The position numbers were made by a program, and so were the translations under genes. From Chrysopilus asiliformis (lineage: Eukaryota > Arthropoda > Insecta > Diptera > Rhagionidae), in contig OZ035960.1 in NCBI GenBank assembly GCA_964034945.1, positions 20,571,487 to 20,635,486 of the forward strand: a stretch of 64,000 nt of DNA, in the 5' to 3' direction. Below the pieces are notes generated by a model. That model was not told where the DNA came from and did no database searches. It was given only the letters and a program-made list of their open reading frames with translations. This document shows, piece by piece, positions 1 through 10,318 of the stretch (position 1 is the first letter of the stretch; each line of letters begins with the position of its first letter).

Positions 1-2400
1 CCAATTTCTTCTGTAGCTCTTTATCTTTCCAATGAATTTAGATTTTAGCCCGAAATGACATCTGAAAATAAAAATATATTTATTAATAATAGGTATCTTA
101 CTGATAAAATTTCTAATGAAAAAAAAATTATGACTCGTACCATATTCTAGTTAATTTTGATGATTTTTCTGCTAATATAAAAAAAATGTGACTAATCTTA
201 TTTATCCTTCGAAAATTTTTATCTTATCATCAACTCAAAGATTAGCTTAAATATTTTTACTTATCAAGCTATCACCAGTAAATACCTAAACAGTAATAAA
301 CAAATATTATAAAAATACTTACCAGAACTCATTATTGCGGTGCATTAGGGGTTTATTTTCATTTTGTTTTTTTTTTCTAAATTGATTTTTGTTGTTAACC
401 TATTTGAGTAACCTGAATCTTTGCCTAATCTACATTTTGAAATGCTGTAGATCAATTAACACGTGTAATTTTCTTGATAGTGGATTACTGAAATCTCATC
501 GATTTATCAATTTTTTATATTGTGTGTGTACGCAAATCAATTGGGGGCATCAGTAAATGAAATTACGGTATTTTCCACAAAGAAAAACACTTTTTTAAGT
601 GTTCTTTATAATATTTATATGTCACACATTTGGAGGGAGAGAGTCTGCGATAGTGTGGTGGTGGTATTATGGACAGATCCTTATACAAATTGGGTAAAAA
701 ATTACTTTCGAGTGCCCTGGTTTACAAAAAGGAACAAAATTCGCTCACGGAATTCGGTCAAATATTTAATTTATTTCTCCGCAACCGCGCCTACAGTTTG
801 CCATGGATTGCGAATCATAAATAGGGTAGCAACATTTGTAGGGTGCTGCAACCAATCAACGGCAAAGCGTGTAATAAGAATGTATACCGATTGTCTCATG
901 TCACTCAGGGAAAGCTATCACTTCTCAGTTCGGTCAAGCAAGTTGTGTGTAAAATCAAAGTAAAAAGTACGACATTTGTGAAAGAAGCATGATTTCATTA
1001 GGCGCCATATACACGAATCAAGCAATGAAGCAAATTTTCTTCAATTTAATTTTTTTTGAGTCCAGAATTTCTAGGGCTTTAGTAGGCCAACTTAAATCGT
1101 TAAGATTATACCCTGCAAACGACCCTAAGTTGAAAGTTCAAAGGTGTGTTAGAAAACACAGGAAATTAGTGTTAAAGCGCCCTAAAAAGTTTTGGTAACC
1201 ATAATCCGAAATTTCACAAGGGGTATAAATCCTCCTTTGTTGACCTCAACCTTCTCTAAACTCCAGGGTTGTGGCAGGGGCGCATTAATTTACTATGGTG
1301 GTATAAATTATATAAAATCATTAAATTTGTTTTCCTAAATGGGAGGTTTTTTTCAAATTTAAACAAAGGTTTTTGTTTTGTAGACTGAATTTTACGGAAA
1401 TGAGCTACTAACGGATATGAAAGCATTTAAATATTTCTATAGTGTAATTTATTTTTAGTGAAATGTGCTTACCTGGAATATTTTTAATTACAAAGTTCAA
1501 TGAATGCCGCTATGTATGGCAAAAAAAGGAAATTTTGTTCAAAATTCAATTTTTTTAAAGAAATTGAAGTTTTTTTTAACTGTAATTTAATTATATGCCT
1601 TTAGTTCAAAAATATTTCTTTTATAAAATTTTCAACTCCAGTTGATATCAAGCGAAGCGTAGCAAGTTGTATCATACATCATTTTTTTGGCTATACATTT
1701 AAAACTGTGCAGGAATAAAAACCGAAAAAATACCTAACTGAAAAAAAAACAACGAAATGCGTATGATAAGAAAAACAATGACCCGAATAAAATGACTGGA
1801 AAGTCGAAAACGTTTTTTTTTCCTGTTTTTCTTGCCGATGCACGGCACACACGAAAATGTACATAATTGAGGCGAAAAGCGAATATGCTTTTAAAAAGTT
1901 AATTTCACGTTTAAATATGATTTATTATCTGTGGCTAATATTTGCCAAAGAGTTGAAATGAGTTTATCTCAAGACGTGAAAAATCAAAGGAAAATTAAAA
2001 TTATTTAACACGTTGTAAATTCATTGTTGGCTCGAGAGCAACACCCATATTCACCACACTTTGTACTTCCGTAATCAATTTCCTTGGATTGGGCGATGCT
2101 GACTTTTTGACTTCGCAACATATAAAGTTTTGTCAGCGCCAATTGATGGTTTGGCTAAAAATAGCTAAAAATCTCGTTTTGGCCATTAACCGTGATATCA
2201 TAATGTTTCAGATTGAAGGAAAGTAATTCCTGATGGAACGGAAATTTCAATTCAAATTCTATCTCATCCACCATACATCGAATGAGTTGCGTTCAATGAC
2301 ATTGAAACAGTTTTTTTTCAGTTTTTTTTTTTTTTCAAAATACATTTTACTCCGTAGCCACATTAGTTGAAGCACGTCGGCTAATATTGGCCGACATGGC
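1..2400. other. AT-rich stretch without recognisable genes
   Basis: This stretch has homopolymer runs and scattered short frames. The longest (about 520-963, plus) opens with TTG rather than ATG and shows no family signature. I see no RNA gene, no terminal inverted repeats and no tandem array. It could be intergenic DNA or part of a long intron. Confidence 0.4.
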
Positions 2401-2500
2401 GTAACACCGAAAAAAAAAATCGGAGTCATTGCACGTTGTTACCTTTACCTTTGCCTACCTGCTAGTAGTCGGCTTTGATTTTCTCTGATCTTCTCTTCAG

Positions 2501-3006
2501 ACGATGTTCCTAAACGAGTACCAAGCCAAGCAGAAGTGAATCTTTACCACGCATGGAACATCTGGCGAAACAAAAAACTAGCAGACCATGCACAAAGATC
2601 GAAATCACGCAGGTTTACTTCTCCCCTTGATTTTTACTTGACTCCCACCTGGAAAGCAACCTGTTCGATAGGTTGAGACCACCACTTCGGTGCCACTCCG
2701 GTCTGATCTGAAGAACGAACGGGAACCCGATAAACCCCGTGAACGACTTCTAATAGAGTTTCTCGGACGCAAGAGAGAGAATTTCCTGGCGACGCGGCGA
2801 GACGGGTTCTGCAGACAGGTACAAAAAACCGGTCATTGATTCAGTCCAAATCCGTCGGACAAGTTACCTGGAGAAGCCCGTTGAAATCGTCGATAGTCCA
2901 TGCAATCTTTCTCTGATGTTAGTCAGGAGACCGAGGCTGCTGCTCGCTTCGTCATCGAGGCAATCAGGCAAGACGAATCGAGCAGCAGGCGGTCGGGTGT
3001 TAAAGG
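2501..3006 (+). other. GC-richer exon-like block with splice-like borders
   Basis: This block is visibly GC-richer than its surroundings. A pyrimidine-rich tract ending TTCTCTTCAG precedes position 2501, like a 3' splice site. A 57-codon open frame runs from 2503 to a TGA at 2674-2676. A second open frame follows in another phase (about 2677-2840), with a possible donor at 2819. A third frame opens at an ATG near 2904 and runs to AAAG/GTAAAA at 3006/3007. The phase changes mean one continuous coding exon is not possible. It may be a 5' untranslated exon or promoter block, a decayed gene, or an old transposon fragment. No protein family is recognised. Confidence 0.3.
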
Positions 3007-3862
3007 TAAAAACGAATTTTCGGTCAAAGATTTTTAGTTCTTTTTTTTCATTTTTTTTTTGCGACTGGTTAATGACATTGACTGGTTAATGTCTTTTGGC
3101 CCGGTCCGGGTTGACTTACTCTTCCAAATTTGTTTCACAGTTTTCTACTTCTTTGGTTTTCGTGATATTTTGCATGAGACATTTATACCTACTGGACCAG
3201 TAATCAAGTAAACAGATCTTTGGTAAAACTTTTGGCATTTCATAAAACAGCACTTATGGCCATCATTTGGCTTATAAAAACATTTAAAAACATGATTTCT
3301 TACACTTTTCTTTCTTGAGATGGTTGAATGGTCATTTAAATCTGTTGCTACTAGCATGGATTTTCGCATTGATTTAATACTCTTTTATAAGCATATTTTC
3401 TTTTGTTTTGGTTTTATTACCGACACCTGCATCCTGTTGTTGTTAATTCGTCCCAGTTTTTCCCGATTGTCAGTCTTTTTTATTCGCATAACTACGTGTG
3501 TATAGCCTGTAGCCGGATATCCTTATTTTTCGGATTACTAGCAAGTTGTCTTTCTTTACAAGTGGTTATTCGTACTATTTTTTTTAAAATTTGAATACGG
3601 ACACTCGTTGGAAATTGATTAAAAATTTCCGTTTTTTTGCAGTTTTTCGAATATTAAATATTGATTTTAAAAAATGTTTGAAAAAAGAAGCATTATGAAA
3701 TTTTTTGTCAAAAATTTTATTGTGTGTTTAAAAGTTTTCAACAAAATCAGGCAAGTTGAATGATAAACGAGAGATCACTAATTTTTCCCATATATAATTG
3801 TTACTCCATTTCTAGTAATTTTTGTTTGATATTGAGGAAGTAATTATTTTTCGCTAATACTA
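3007..3862. other. AT-rich stretch, nothing recognised
   Basis: There are short overlapping frames on both strands between 3145 and 3600 but no family signature, repeat or RNA gene. Confidence 0.35.
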
Positions 3863-4687
3863 CACTGTAGAAAATGAATTTGAATTTGAACCGAAAAATG
3901 GGGTAAAAACGGGGTAAATTTGCAAAAACGTCGTAGAATTTCGAAAAAAATCAGAATTTAGCTCGCACACCATTTAAGTTGTAAAATCACCCAAAAAACA
4001 TTAATCTTACACTAGAAATAGGGTAATTTTAAACCTTGCGTAAAATTTCGACCAATATTCGTATTTTTACTCTCATTTTGGTGTAAAAACACGCTCGCAG
4101 GGTATTTTTGCATTATTGTACGGACAATTTAACCTTAACCTTATAATTCGCATAAGGTTTGTGGCATCGGAGTATAAATACTCGAATCGAGGTTTACTCT
4201 ACCAAAATCCTGTGTGGCGCCTGCCACATGGCAGACATGCCCGGGAAATTTGGATGTGAAAACATCCGCAAAAATAATATAATATTTTTGTTTTTGCAGA
4301 CCGTATAAGCCGAGAAATTCTAATACCATTTTCGGTGTAATTTTAAACAAAAAATGTCGTAAAATTACACCTTTAAGACGCGGTTTTGCTACCAAATAGG
4401 AGGAAAATTACAACAAAAATGTGGTAATTTTAAACACCCATGGTGGTTATTACACTATTTTCGGTTTAATTTTAAACATCCATGTCGTAAAATTACACCC
4501 GTATTGTACTTTTACTTCTTATTTAGCTTAAAGTTCCCCCGTAAAAGTGGCTTTTGTAAGCCACAAAATGAGTAAAAATACATAGCTTTTAAGCCATTAC
4601 GACTCGGTTTAATTTTACTACTATTATAGTAGGAAAATGGTTTCCTACGATTATAGGGGTAAAATTACAATAAAATTTTCTAGAGTG
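3863..4687. mobile_element. TA-flanked MITE-like element with inverted ends
   Basis: The left end reads CACTGTAGAAAAT; the right end, reverse-complemented, reads CACTCTAGAAAAT. A TA dinucleotide flanks each end (3861-3862, 4688-4689), as expected for Tc1/mariner-type target-site duplication. The interior has many alternating GTAAAATTACACC and GGTAATTTTAAAC words, so the element can fold on itself. There is no transposase frame. The ends resemble the other TA-flanked families in this window. Confidence 0.55.
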
Positions 4688-5113
4688 TACGTCAAATTTA
4701 TCTATTATTGATGAAACCATTAATCAAAGTATTTTGTAATCGAAATGGTAAAACAATCGAAACGAGAAATCACTTTCGATTCAAAAAAAAAAAAATAGGA
4801 AATCTAAGAAAAAAGTACGAATTCATCGAATTGCCAATAGGCCGACTGACCCAAGGGCCCTTATCCATTTATCACTCAATACACCCCACTTTCATGTCAA
4901 TCACCTCTATTCTTGAAAACGGCGTTAGGAGCAAAAATCTAACGTGCTCGATTCGATTCGCTACGCAATTGGTATTCTGGAATACGGCGGGTGCTTCGCG
5001 TTTGGTACATAAAATATCGCTTGGCAACGCGCTGTCAAACATCAGCTGATTTTATTGTTTGTTCTTAAATTTGAATAAAAGTGAAGTGTTTGCAGTGATT
5101 TGTTTCAGTAGCC

Positions 5114-5335
5114 ATGGATTTTATGCTGATGTATCATTTATTAAGGCAAGAGGAGTTGAACTCGTTACCCCAACAAAGAAATTTTCTAAGACACTCTTCA
5201 GATTTGATGAGTTTAACCGATGAAGCGTAAGTGTATACAAATACTGGGAATCTCATAGATTTTTATTTGCAATTTTGTAGATTCAAAAAAGATTTCCGGT
5301 TCCGGTCGAATATATTGAATTTCCTCCCACAATAA
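5114..5335 (+). pseudogene. Harbinger transposase N-terminal remnant (two exons)
   Basis: Exon 1 starts at the ATG at 5114 (GCCATGG context) and stops at a GTAAGT donor after 5226. The next exon starts after TTTTGTAG at 5281 and runs to TAA at 5333-5335. The join is in frame (phase 2) and gives about 55 residues, including SLTDEAFKKDFRFRSNIL. That pattern resembles the D-x-x-F-x-x-x-F-R region before the catalytic domain of HARBI1/PIF transposases. The DDE catalytic region is absent, lost at the internal deletion. The product would be inactive, although it could in principle be expressed as a peptide. Assignment rests on this short motif plus the Myb-like partner gene in the same element. Confidence 0.5.
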
Positions 5336-5452
5336 ATTCATCTCTATCGGCGACTTCCTCGTATATCCCTTGGCAATGTCCGGATTGTTTTTCATTTTTG
5401 AAATTAAATATGCGAATTGGTCATTGCTTCTAGTGTATTTTTCTTTGCACTC
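5213..5452 (-). pseudogene. Harbinger Myb/SANT-like protein remnant
   Basis: On the minus strand an open frame begins after AAAATAG near 5452, an acceptor-like site, and continues to a stop near 5213. It encodes EKYTRSNDQFAYLISKMKNN followed by PDIAKGYTRKSP and NLLWEEI. This resembles the first helix and the W-E-E-I segment of the Myb/SANT-like DNA-binding domain of the second Harbinger protein, which helps the transposase bind terminal repeats. The homology stops at about 5320, after which the frame crosses the deletion joint into antisense transposase sequence. The C-terminal part of the domain is missing, so the gene is broken. An internal ATG at 5395 gives 60 residues. Confidence 0.5.
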
Positions 5453-5753
5453 CTATTTTAAGAAATCACTGTTAAAATCTTTCATTTAAACATACAATAT
5501 ATTTACCTTACATTTTTGTAAACACCGAATTCAAACGTAAATGAAACGCGAGAAATTTGAAGTGAGTGATTTAACCTCAAAAAAGTGCTCCCGGCGTATT
5601 CAAGAATAACAATAATCGAATGCGTTGCAATGCGTTATTCCAAATCGAACGTTGATAGATACTGCGTATTCAAGAATACCGATTGCTCACGATCGAACAC
5701 TAATCGAGCAAATAAACGTAACGCCGTATTCAAGAATAGAGGTGACTGACTTC

Positions 5754-5872
5754 GGCAACGACCATACCATGCTGAAAATACCGGTTCTCGTCCGATCACC
5801 GAAGTCAAGCAGCATTGGGCGCGGTTAGTACTTAGATGGGTGACCGCTTGGGAACACCGCGTGCCGTTGGCA
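5754..5872 (+). rRNA. 5S ribosomal RNA
   Basis: The sequence reads as a complete 119-nt 5S rRNA. It begins GGCAACGACCATACCATGCT, contains GGTTCTCGTCCGATCACCGA, and has the internal promoter region GGTTAGTACTTAGATGGGTG followed by ACCGCTTGGGAACACCGCG. The closing 3' strand GCCGTTGGC pairs with the 5' end apart from one or two mismatches. A run of nine T follows directly, the usual RNA polymerase III terminator. It stands alone here rather than in a tandem array, so it may be an orphon. A Harbinger-type element ends 8 bp upstream, so any native upstream promoter elements are replaced. Whether it is transcribed cannot be told from the sequence. Confidence 0.9.
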
Positions 5873-5881
5873 TTTTTTTTT
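5873..5881 (+). terminator. Pol III T-run terminator of 5S gene
   Basis: Nine consecutive T follow the 3' end of the 5S rRNA, as expected for RNA polymerase III termination. Confidence 0.8.
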
Positions 5882-6409
5882 CTACTTTTTAAAGTCTGCT
5901 CCTTTACTACCCCATTGCTTAATTTTAAATTTTCCTCTTTTTCACTGGATTTTCATTTTAAATTCCAATAAATTTGCGATGTCCCATTTGAAAGTTCGCG
6001 GTGTCTCCTATGACTGCAATAGGAGACCCCAGAAAATTTGATAAGAAATTTCAATATGAATCTGTTCAAAGTGGATTTATTTATTTGCGTTTTCTGAAAT
6101 TCACCCTATCCTGTTTCTTTTCAAATTCAAATTGTCTTGAGTATAGTGAAAGCACGGCGCGGAGCAGATAGCTACAAGTCTGTTATTAAATAAAATCGGC
6201 GTTATATCCGGCTCTGGGCGTCATATTTGCCTGGGGTAGTTAGTTTTAATTTATCGTACTTCGCAATCGAAGTTCTTACAAAGAAATTTCGATTTATTTA
6301 ACGGAAAAAACTTTGATATCGCTGCTGCTAAATGAGAGCAGCCATGATTGAGCGAAATTTATGTGCTATAGATAGAATTTTCCGCTATATGGTCTTCCAT
6401 TAGACACAC
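5882..6409. other. Spacer between 5S gene and second Harbinger copy
   Basis: There is no gene. A perfect 9-bp stem with a 7-nt loop (GTCTCCTAT / ATAGGAGAC) lies at 6003-6027. The rest is unassigned AT-rich DNA. Confidence 0.4.
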
Positions 6410-6622
6410 TCACCTCTATTCTTGAAAACGGCGTTAGGAGCAAAAATCTAACGTGCTCGATTCGATTCGCTACGCAATTGGTATTCTGGAATACGGCGGG
6501 TGCTTCGCGTTTGGTACATAAAATATCGCTTGGCAACGCGCTGTCAAACATCAGCTGATTTTATTGTTTGTTCTTAAATTTGAATAAAAGTGAAGTGTTT
6601 GCAGTGATTTGTTTCAGTAGCC

Positions 6623-6844
6623 ATGGATTTTATGCTGATGTATCATTTATTAAGGCAAGAGGAGTTGAACTCGTTACCCCAACAAAGAAATTTTCTAAGA
6701 CACTCTTCAGATTTGATGAGTTTAACCGATGAAGCGTAAGTGTATACAAATACTGGGAATCTCATAGATTTTTATTTGCAATTTTGTAGATTCAAAAAAG
6801 ATTTCCGGTTCCGGTCGAATATATTGAATTTCCTCCCACAATAA
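6623..6844 (+). pseudogene. Harbinger transposase N-terminal remnant, copy 2
   Basis: Same two-exon remnant as at 5114-5335: ATG at 6623, GTAAGT donor after 6735, acceptor before 6790, TAA at 6842-6844. The catalytic region is missing. Confidence 0.5.
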
Positions 6845-6961
6845 ATTCATCTCTATCGGCGACTTCCTCGTATATCCCTTGGCAATGTCCGGATTGTTTT
6901 TCATTTTTGAAATTAAATATGCGAATTGGTCATTGCTTCTAGTGTATTTTTCTTTGCACTC
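6722..6961 (-). pseudogene. Harbinger Myb/SANT-like remnant, copy 2
   Basis: Same minus-strand remnant as at 5213-5452, with the same truncation after the W-E-E-I segment. Confidence 0.5.
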
Positions 6962-7254
6962 CTATTTTAAGAAATCACTGTTAAAATCTTTCATTTAAAC
7001 ATACAATATATTTACCTTACATTTTTGTAAACACCGAATTCAAACGTAAATGAAACGCGAGAAATTTGAAGTGAGTGATTTAACCTCAAAAAAGTGCTCC
7101 CGGCGTATTCAAGAATAACAATAATCGAATGCGTTGCAATGCGTTATTCCAAATCGAACGTTGATAGATACTGCGTATTCAAGAATACCGATTGCTCACG
7201 ATCGAACACTAATCGAGCAAATAAACGTAACGCCGTATTCAAGAATAGAGGTGA

Positions 7255-7480
7255 ATATCAACAGAACTTTTGTAACTTTTCTTTTATGCCTTGGTTTACC
7301 CATCATGTTTCGCAAAAGGACGTTCATCGACGGTTGGTTGTTCTTAATCCGGTATCGATTCACCACTTACAGCCAGATGTCAAGTATCCAATGGTCGACT
7401 TTCAATCACTTTTAGTTGATGTTTCATCAAAAAAGTTTGAAAAAGCGATACGAAATATTACAGTCTCCATAGTCTCATAA
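7255..7480 (+). pseudogene. Coding-like fragment next to Harbinger copy 2
   Basis: Right after the element a 75-codon frame stays open to a TAA at 7478-7480 and contains FMPWFTHHVSQKDVHRRLVV and YPMVDFQSLLVDVSSKKFEK. Amino-acid use is more protein-like than in other chance frames here. I do not recognise the family, and no matching upstream half is visible left of 6410. It may be a terminal exon, a decayed gene or chance. Confidence 0.25.
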
Positions 7481-8419
7481 CGATGAGTAGAAAATGTTTT
7501 TTGCTGTTTCACAATTTTTATAAGTTTTGTAGAACTTTTCTGTTTCGTTACAGAAATGCGAAACTTAAATCAACTATCAGACTGTATCGAGATTATTATT
7601 ATTAAATTGAAAACAATGTAAATCTCATTAGTTGTATAGAATGGCACTGAAATGATATTAAAACATACAAAGATACAACTTGCAAGAATATAAACTCATG
7701 CATGCATGCAGTAAGTTAATTTCTTAGTTGGTTCTTGTAATTTCGAGGCGGCTCGCGATAGGTGAGGAAAGGTGCTAAATTGCGCTAAAATAAGCATTTC
7801 GACCCCATTTTTCCTTGAGGCAGCGTTCGGTGTACAGAAAATATCTAATTGTGGCACATTAGACCCAAAGTGAATCCACAAGTGCGTTATGTTGCTACTG
7901 ATGCTATTTATGTTATTTATGCTCTCTTACTTCTATGTAATTAGCAGCAGACACTAATGTCCAAAAGGTATGTTAAACTCGGCGTCATCATAATCATTTG
8001 CAATTTTTGTTTCATCAGGCGCTAGATGTTTATTTTTAAAGAATGTTGGCATTGTATGTTGTCTATGTCTTTTTTTCTAATAAGATTAAATACAGGTTAA
8101 CCCAGAAATAGATTTCCAAATCGCCTCAATAAAAGCTGTTTGATTTTTTCCAATTTTATTTTAAACTTTTGCAGTATTTGCGATGAAGTTGTTGAGATCG
8201 TTGATGTATTTCGTTTGTTGTTACTTGTTTTAATAAAAGTTGGAAAAGGTTTAAAAGTTTAGAACTGAAACTGGTTGAACAGGTAGTAAAAAGCAATATG
8301 CAAAAAGTTAACATCATTTTTTAAAGAATTGTTTATTTCATTAGTTTACCTTGAATTCTTAAACGATTTTTTGAGGGTTCTTGCAAGAAAAAATTCTACA
8401 CAATCATTGCTCAAAAAAA
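7481..8419. other. Unassigned AT-rich stretch
   Basis: I see no gene or repeat beyond a short CATGCATGCATGCA word near 7698. Confidence 0.3.
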
Positions 8420-9240
8420 ATTCCAATATGTCCTATAGCCCGAAATTCCTCAAGAAAAAATATCAGTTGTGGTCAACACAAAACTTTCTTCTACAAAATC
8501 TACGACCCTGCGCAATTTACGCCAGAGCCCTGTCGCGTTGTCAACCTAAGACGACCTCCCAATAAATTCTTGGTTTATTCAAAAATATCAAAAACGTACA
8601 AAATTTGAGATAACTTGAGAACTGTAAAAGATATCAATTTACGATAAATGGCACAAATGTAGAAAATGTTAACATCTTTAATTATTCTTTTAACTGATTT
8701 GTCGAAAAACCGTTAGTTTGCAAATTATTCGCAAAAATATGATTTTTTACATATTAATGAAAATATCTCAATAACGGTAAAAGATAACGGATAATGGTAA
8801 AAGACAAAATTGTGCAGAATGCCATTCTCATTAATTCACTTCATACATTTAGTCAGCAAAAACCCGTTAGTTTTCGAGATAATCGCAAAAAACTGTTTTT
8901 TTGGAAATAACGGTTTATCTCGATAACAGGTGGAGATATCGAGTTATAGCTAAAGACAAAAGTGTGGGAAATTTTATTTTCTCCAAGTTTTGTCATACTT
9001 AAGGCCACTAAAAAACGCGTAGTTTGGGAGTAAATCGAGAAAAACGAAATTGCGATTTTTGAAAAACCGCCATTTTGTATACTTCCGGTTAACGGATTTC
9101 CACCAACAGTTGATAGGATCGTCCCATTTCAGGACCCAATATGCCTATAAAATTTCATGGCGCTAGCTCTATTAGTTTTTGAGAAATCTTGTACACAGAC
9201 TGACAGACTGACTGACTGACAGACAGAAAGACATTTTTTT
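8420..9240 (+). repeat. Interspersed repeat F2, copy 1
   Basis: It shares long stretches with 48630-50215, including ATAACGGTAAAAGATAA near 8770, TTCCGGTTAACGGATTTCC near 9083 and TAGGATCGTCCCATT near 9114. It ends in a CAGACTGACTGACTGACAG run. The segment AAAATTTCATGGCGCTAGCT before that run resembles the core of F1 and F3. There is no coding frame of note and the ends are poorly defined. Confidence 0.6.
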
Positions 9241-9462
9241 AATATGACTCCAATCGACTCAGGAGTGATCGGGAAATGTTTTTTAGGCAAAATTAAGAGG
9301 TCGAAATTTTTCATGAATACAATACTTTATTATACTCCGTAGAAGAAAGTAATATTGAAAAACCCTAGAGGGTTGTGTTTTAATACTCAGAAATGGTAGC
9401 GTATTTCGTGGATAGCCCATATACCCTTGGCAACAAATAGTAAGAGCCTAAATTGATTTTTA

Positions 9463-10293
9463 AACCCCGTTTACACTTGCGATTTTTTCTTGAACTTGTC
9501 CACGAATTTTATGCTGGATTTATTCCGAAAATTTTATTCTTCTATGGCGGTGTAGTTCATTTACAAGCAAAAGTTCTCAGAATTTATTCCGGTGGTTTTA
9601 TATGAAAACATAACAAAAGCTATAATTGCCAATCTGGCAATTATTGAAAACCCGTATGGTGATTTAATTGAACGGCGTATCAAAATTCCACTTTGAAGTC
9701 AAATTTCCCAATAAGATTTTTTTAAATTATTCCAATCGGATTTTGATGTATGGGAGTTTTATGTAGAATCATATCCTAAATAACTTTTGTTCTTGGACTT
9801 TTTTGATCAGATGCACCGTTTTTGAGATATTCACAAAAAACGATTTCGTTCGTATGGGGGGTACCCCCCCCCCCCACCCCCCTAATGGTCCATTTTTGCC
9901 CATTAACGAACTTAGCCTCGCATTTTACGAAAAACGGATCCACGCAAAATTTCAAGTCTCTAGCTCAATCCGTGCGCCCGCAATCCGCGCCACAGACAGA
10001 CGGACGGACAGACGGACAGACAGACGGACGGACATGCTAAATTCAACTTTTTTCATCATTCTAAACACACTGGTGTAATTCATTTTTTTTTGCGATGACG
10101 GGATCTTGGCGTTACAAACGGTAAGGCAAAGTTAATATACCCCTTGGTTTCACCATACGGGTATAAAAATTCGAGTTCCGGCGTCTTCCGGGAATAATTT
10201 TCAAAAATTTGTGTCGTGTAAACGGTTATGCAACATGAATTAAATGTCGCAGAATGAAATTCGCGGAATAAAATGTCAGATGTAAATGGCGCC
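9463..10293. mobile_element. F4 MITE split by an F1 repeat
   Basis: The left end AACCCCGTTTACACTTGCGA and the inverted right end GGCGCCATTTACATCTGACA match the ends of F4 copies at 33063 and 36701. The element is interrupted at 9606-10167 by F1. The flanking TTA at 9460-9462 and 10294-10296 could be a 3-bp target duplication. Confidence 0.55.
9606..10167 (+). repeat. Interspersed repeat F1, copy A
   Basis: It starts AAACATAACAAAAGCTATAA and ends TTTCACCATACGGGTATAAA. The word CCCGTATGGTG near the start and its complement CACCATACGGG near the end form subterminal inverted repeats. A small palindrome, TTGCCAATCTGGCAA, lies near the start, with a CAGACGGA-type array and a long C run inside. There is no plausible protein. 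It sits within an F4 MITE. Confidence 0.7.
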
Positions 10294-10318
10294 TTAGACG
10301 AAGCCCAAAAATATTTTT

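Larger units (their letters stand above)
4901..5745 (+). mobile_element. Harbinger-type element, internal-deletion copy 1
   Basis: This 845-bp element begins TCACCTCTATTCTTGAAAAC and ends with its inverted complement, giving terminal inverted repeats of about 27 bp with one mismatch. The interior keeps the start of a transposase-like gene on plus and of a Myb/SANT-like gene on minus, meeting at a deletion joint near 5320. Two-gene structure is characteristic of PIF/Harbinger elements. Motifs of the type GTATTCAAGAATA recur near both ends. No convincing target-site duplication flanks it. The right end lies 8 bp upstream of the 5S rRNA gene. It looks identical to the copy at 6410-7254. Confidence 0.75.
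6410..7254 (+). mobile_element. Harbinger-type element, internal-deletion copy 2
   Basis: This is an 845-bp copy of the element at 4901-5745, offset by 1509 bp. I found no difference on reading through both. It has the same inverted ends and the same internal deletion joint. The flanks (GACACAC on the left, ATATCAAC on the right) show no target-site duplication and differ from those of copy 1. The two copies therefore were not made by duplicating a longer segment, at least not with these flanks. Confidence 0.75.

Noticed and set aside
520..963. 147-codon open frame on plus
   Set aside because: Opens at TTG, no ATG context, no family signature and no splice signals; consistent with chance.
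6366..6551. Minus-strand frame across the left end of Harbinger copy 2
   Set aside because: It crosses the insertion boundary and overlaps terminal-repeat sequence, so it is a chance frame.
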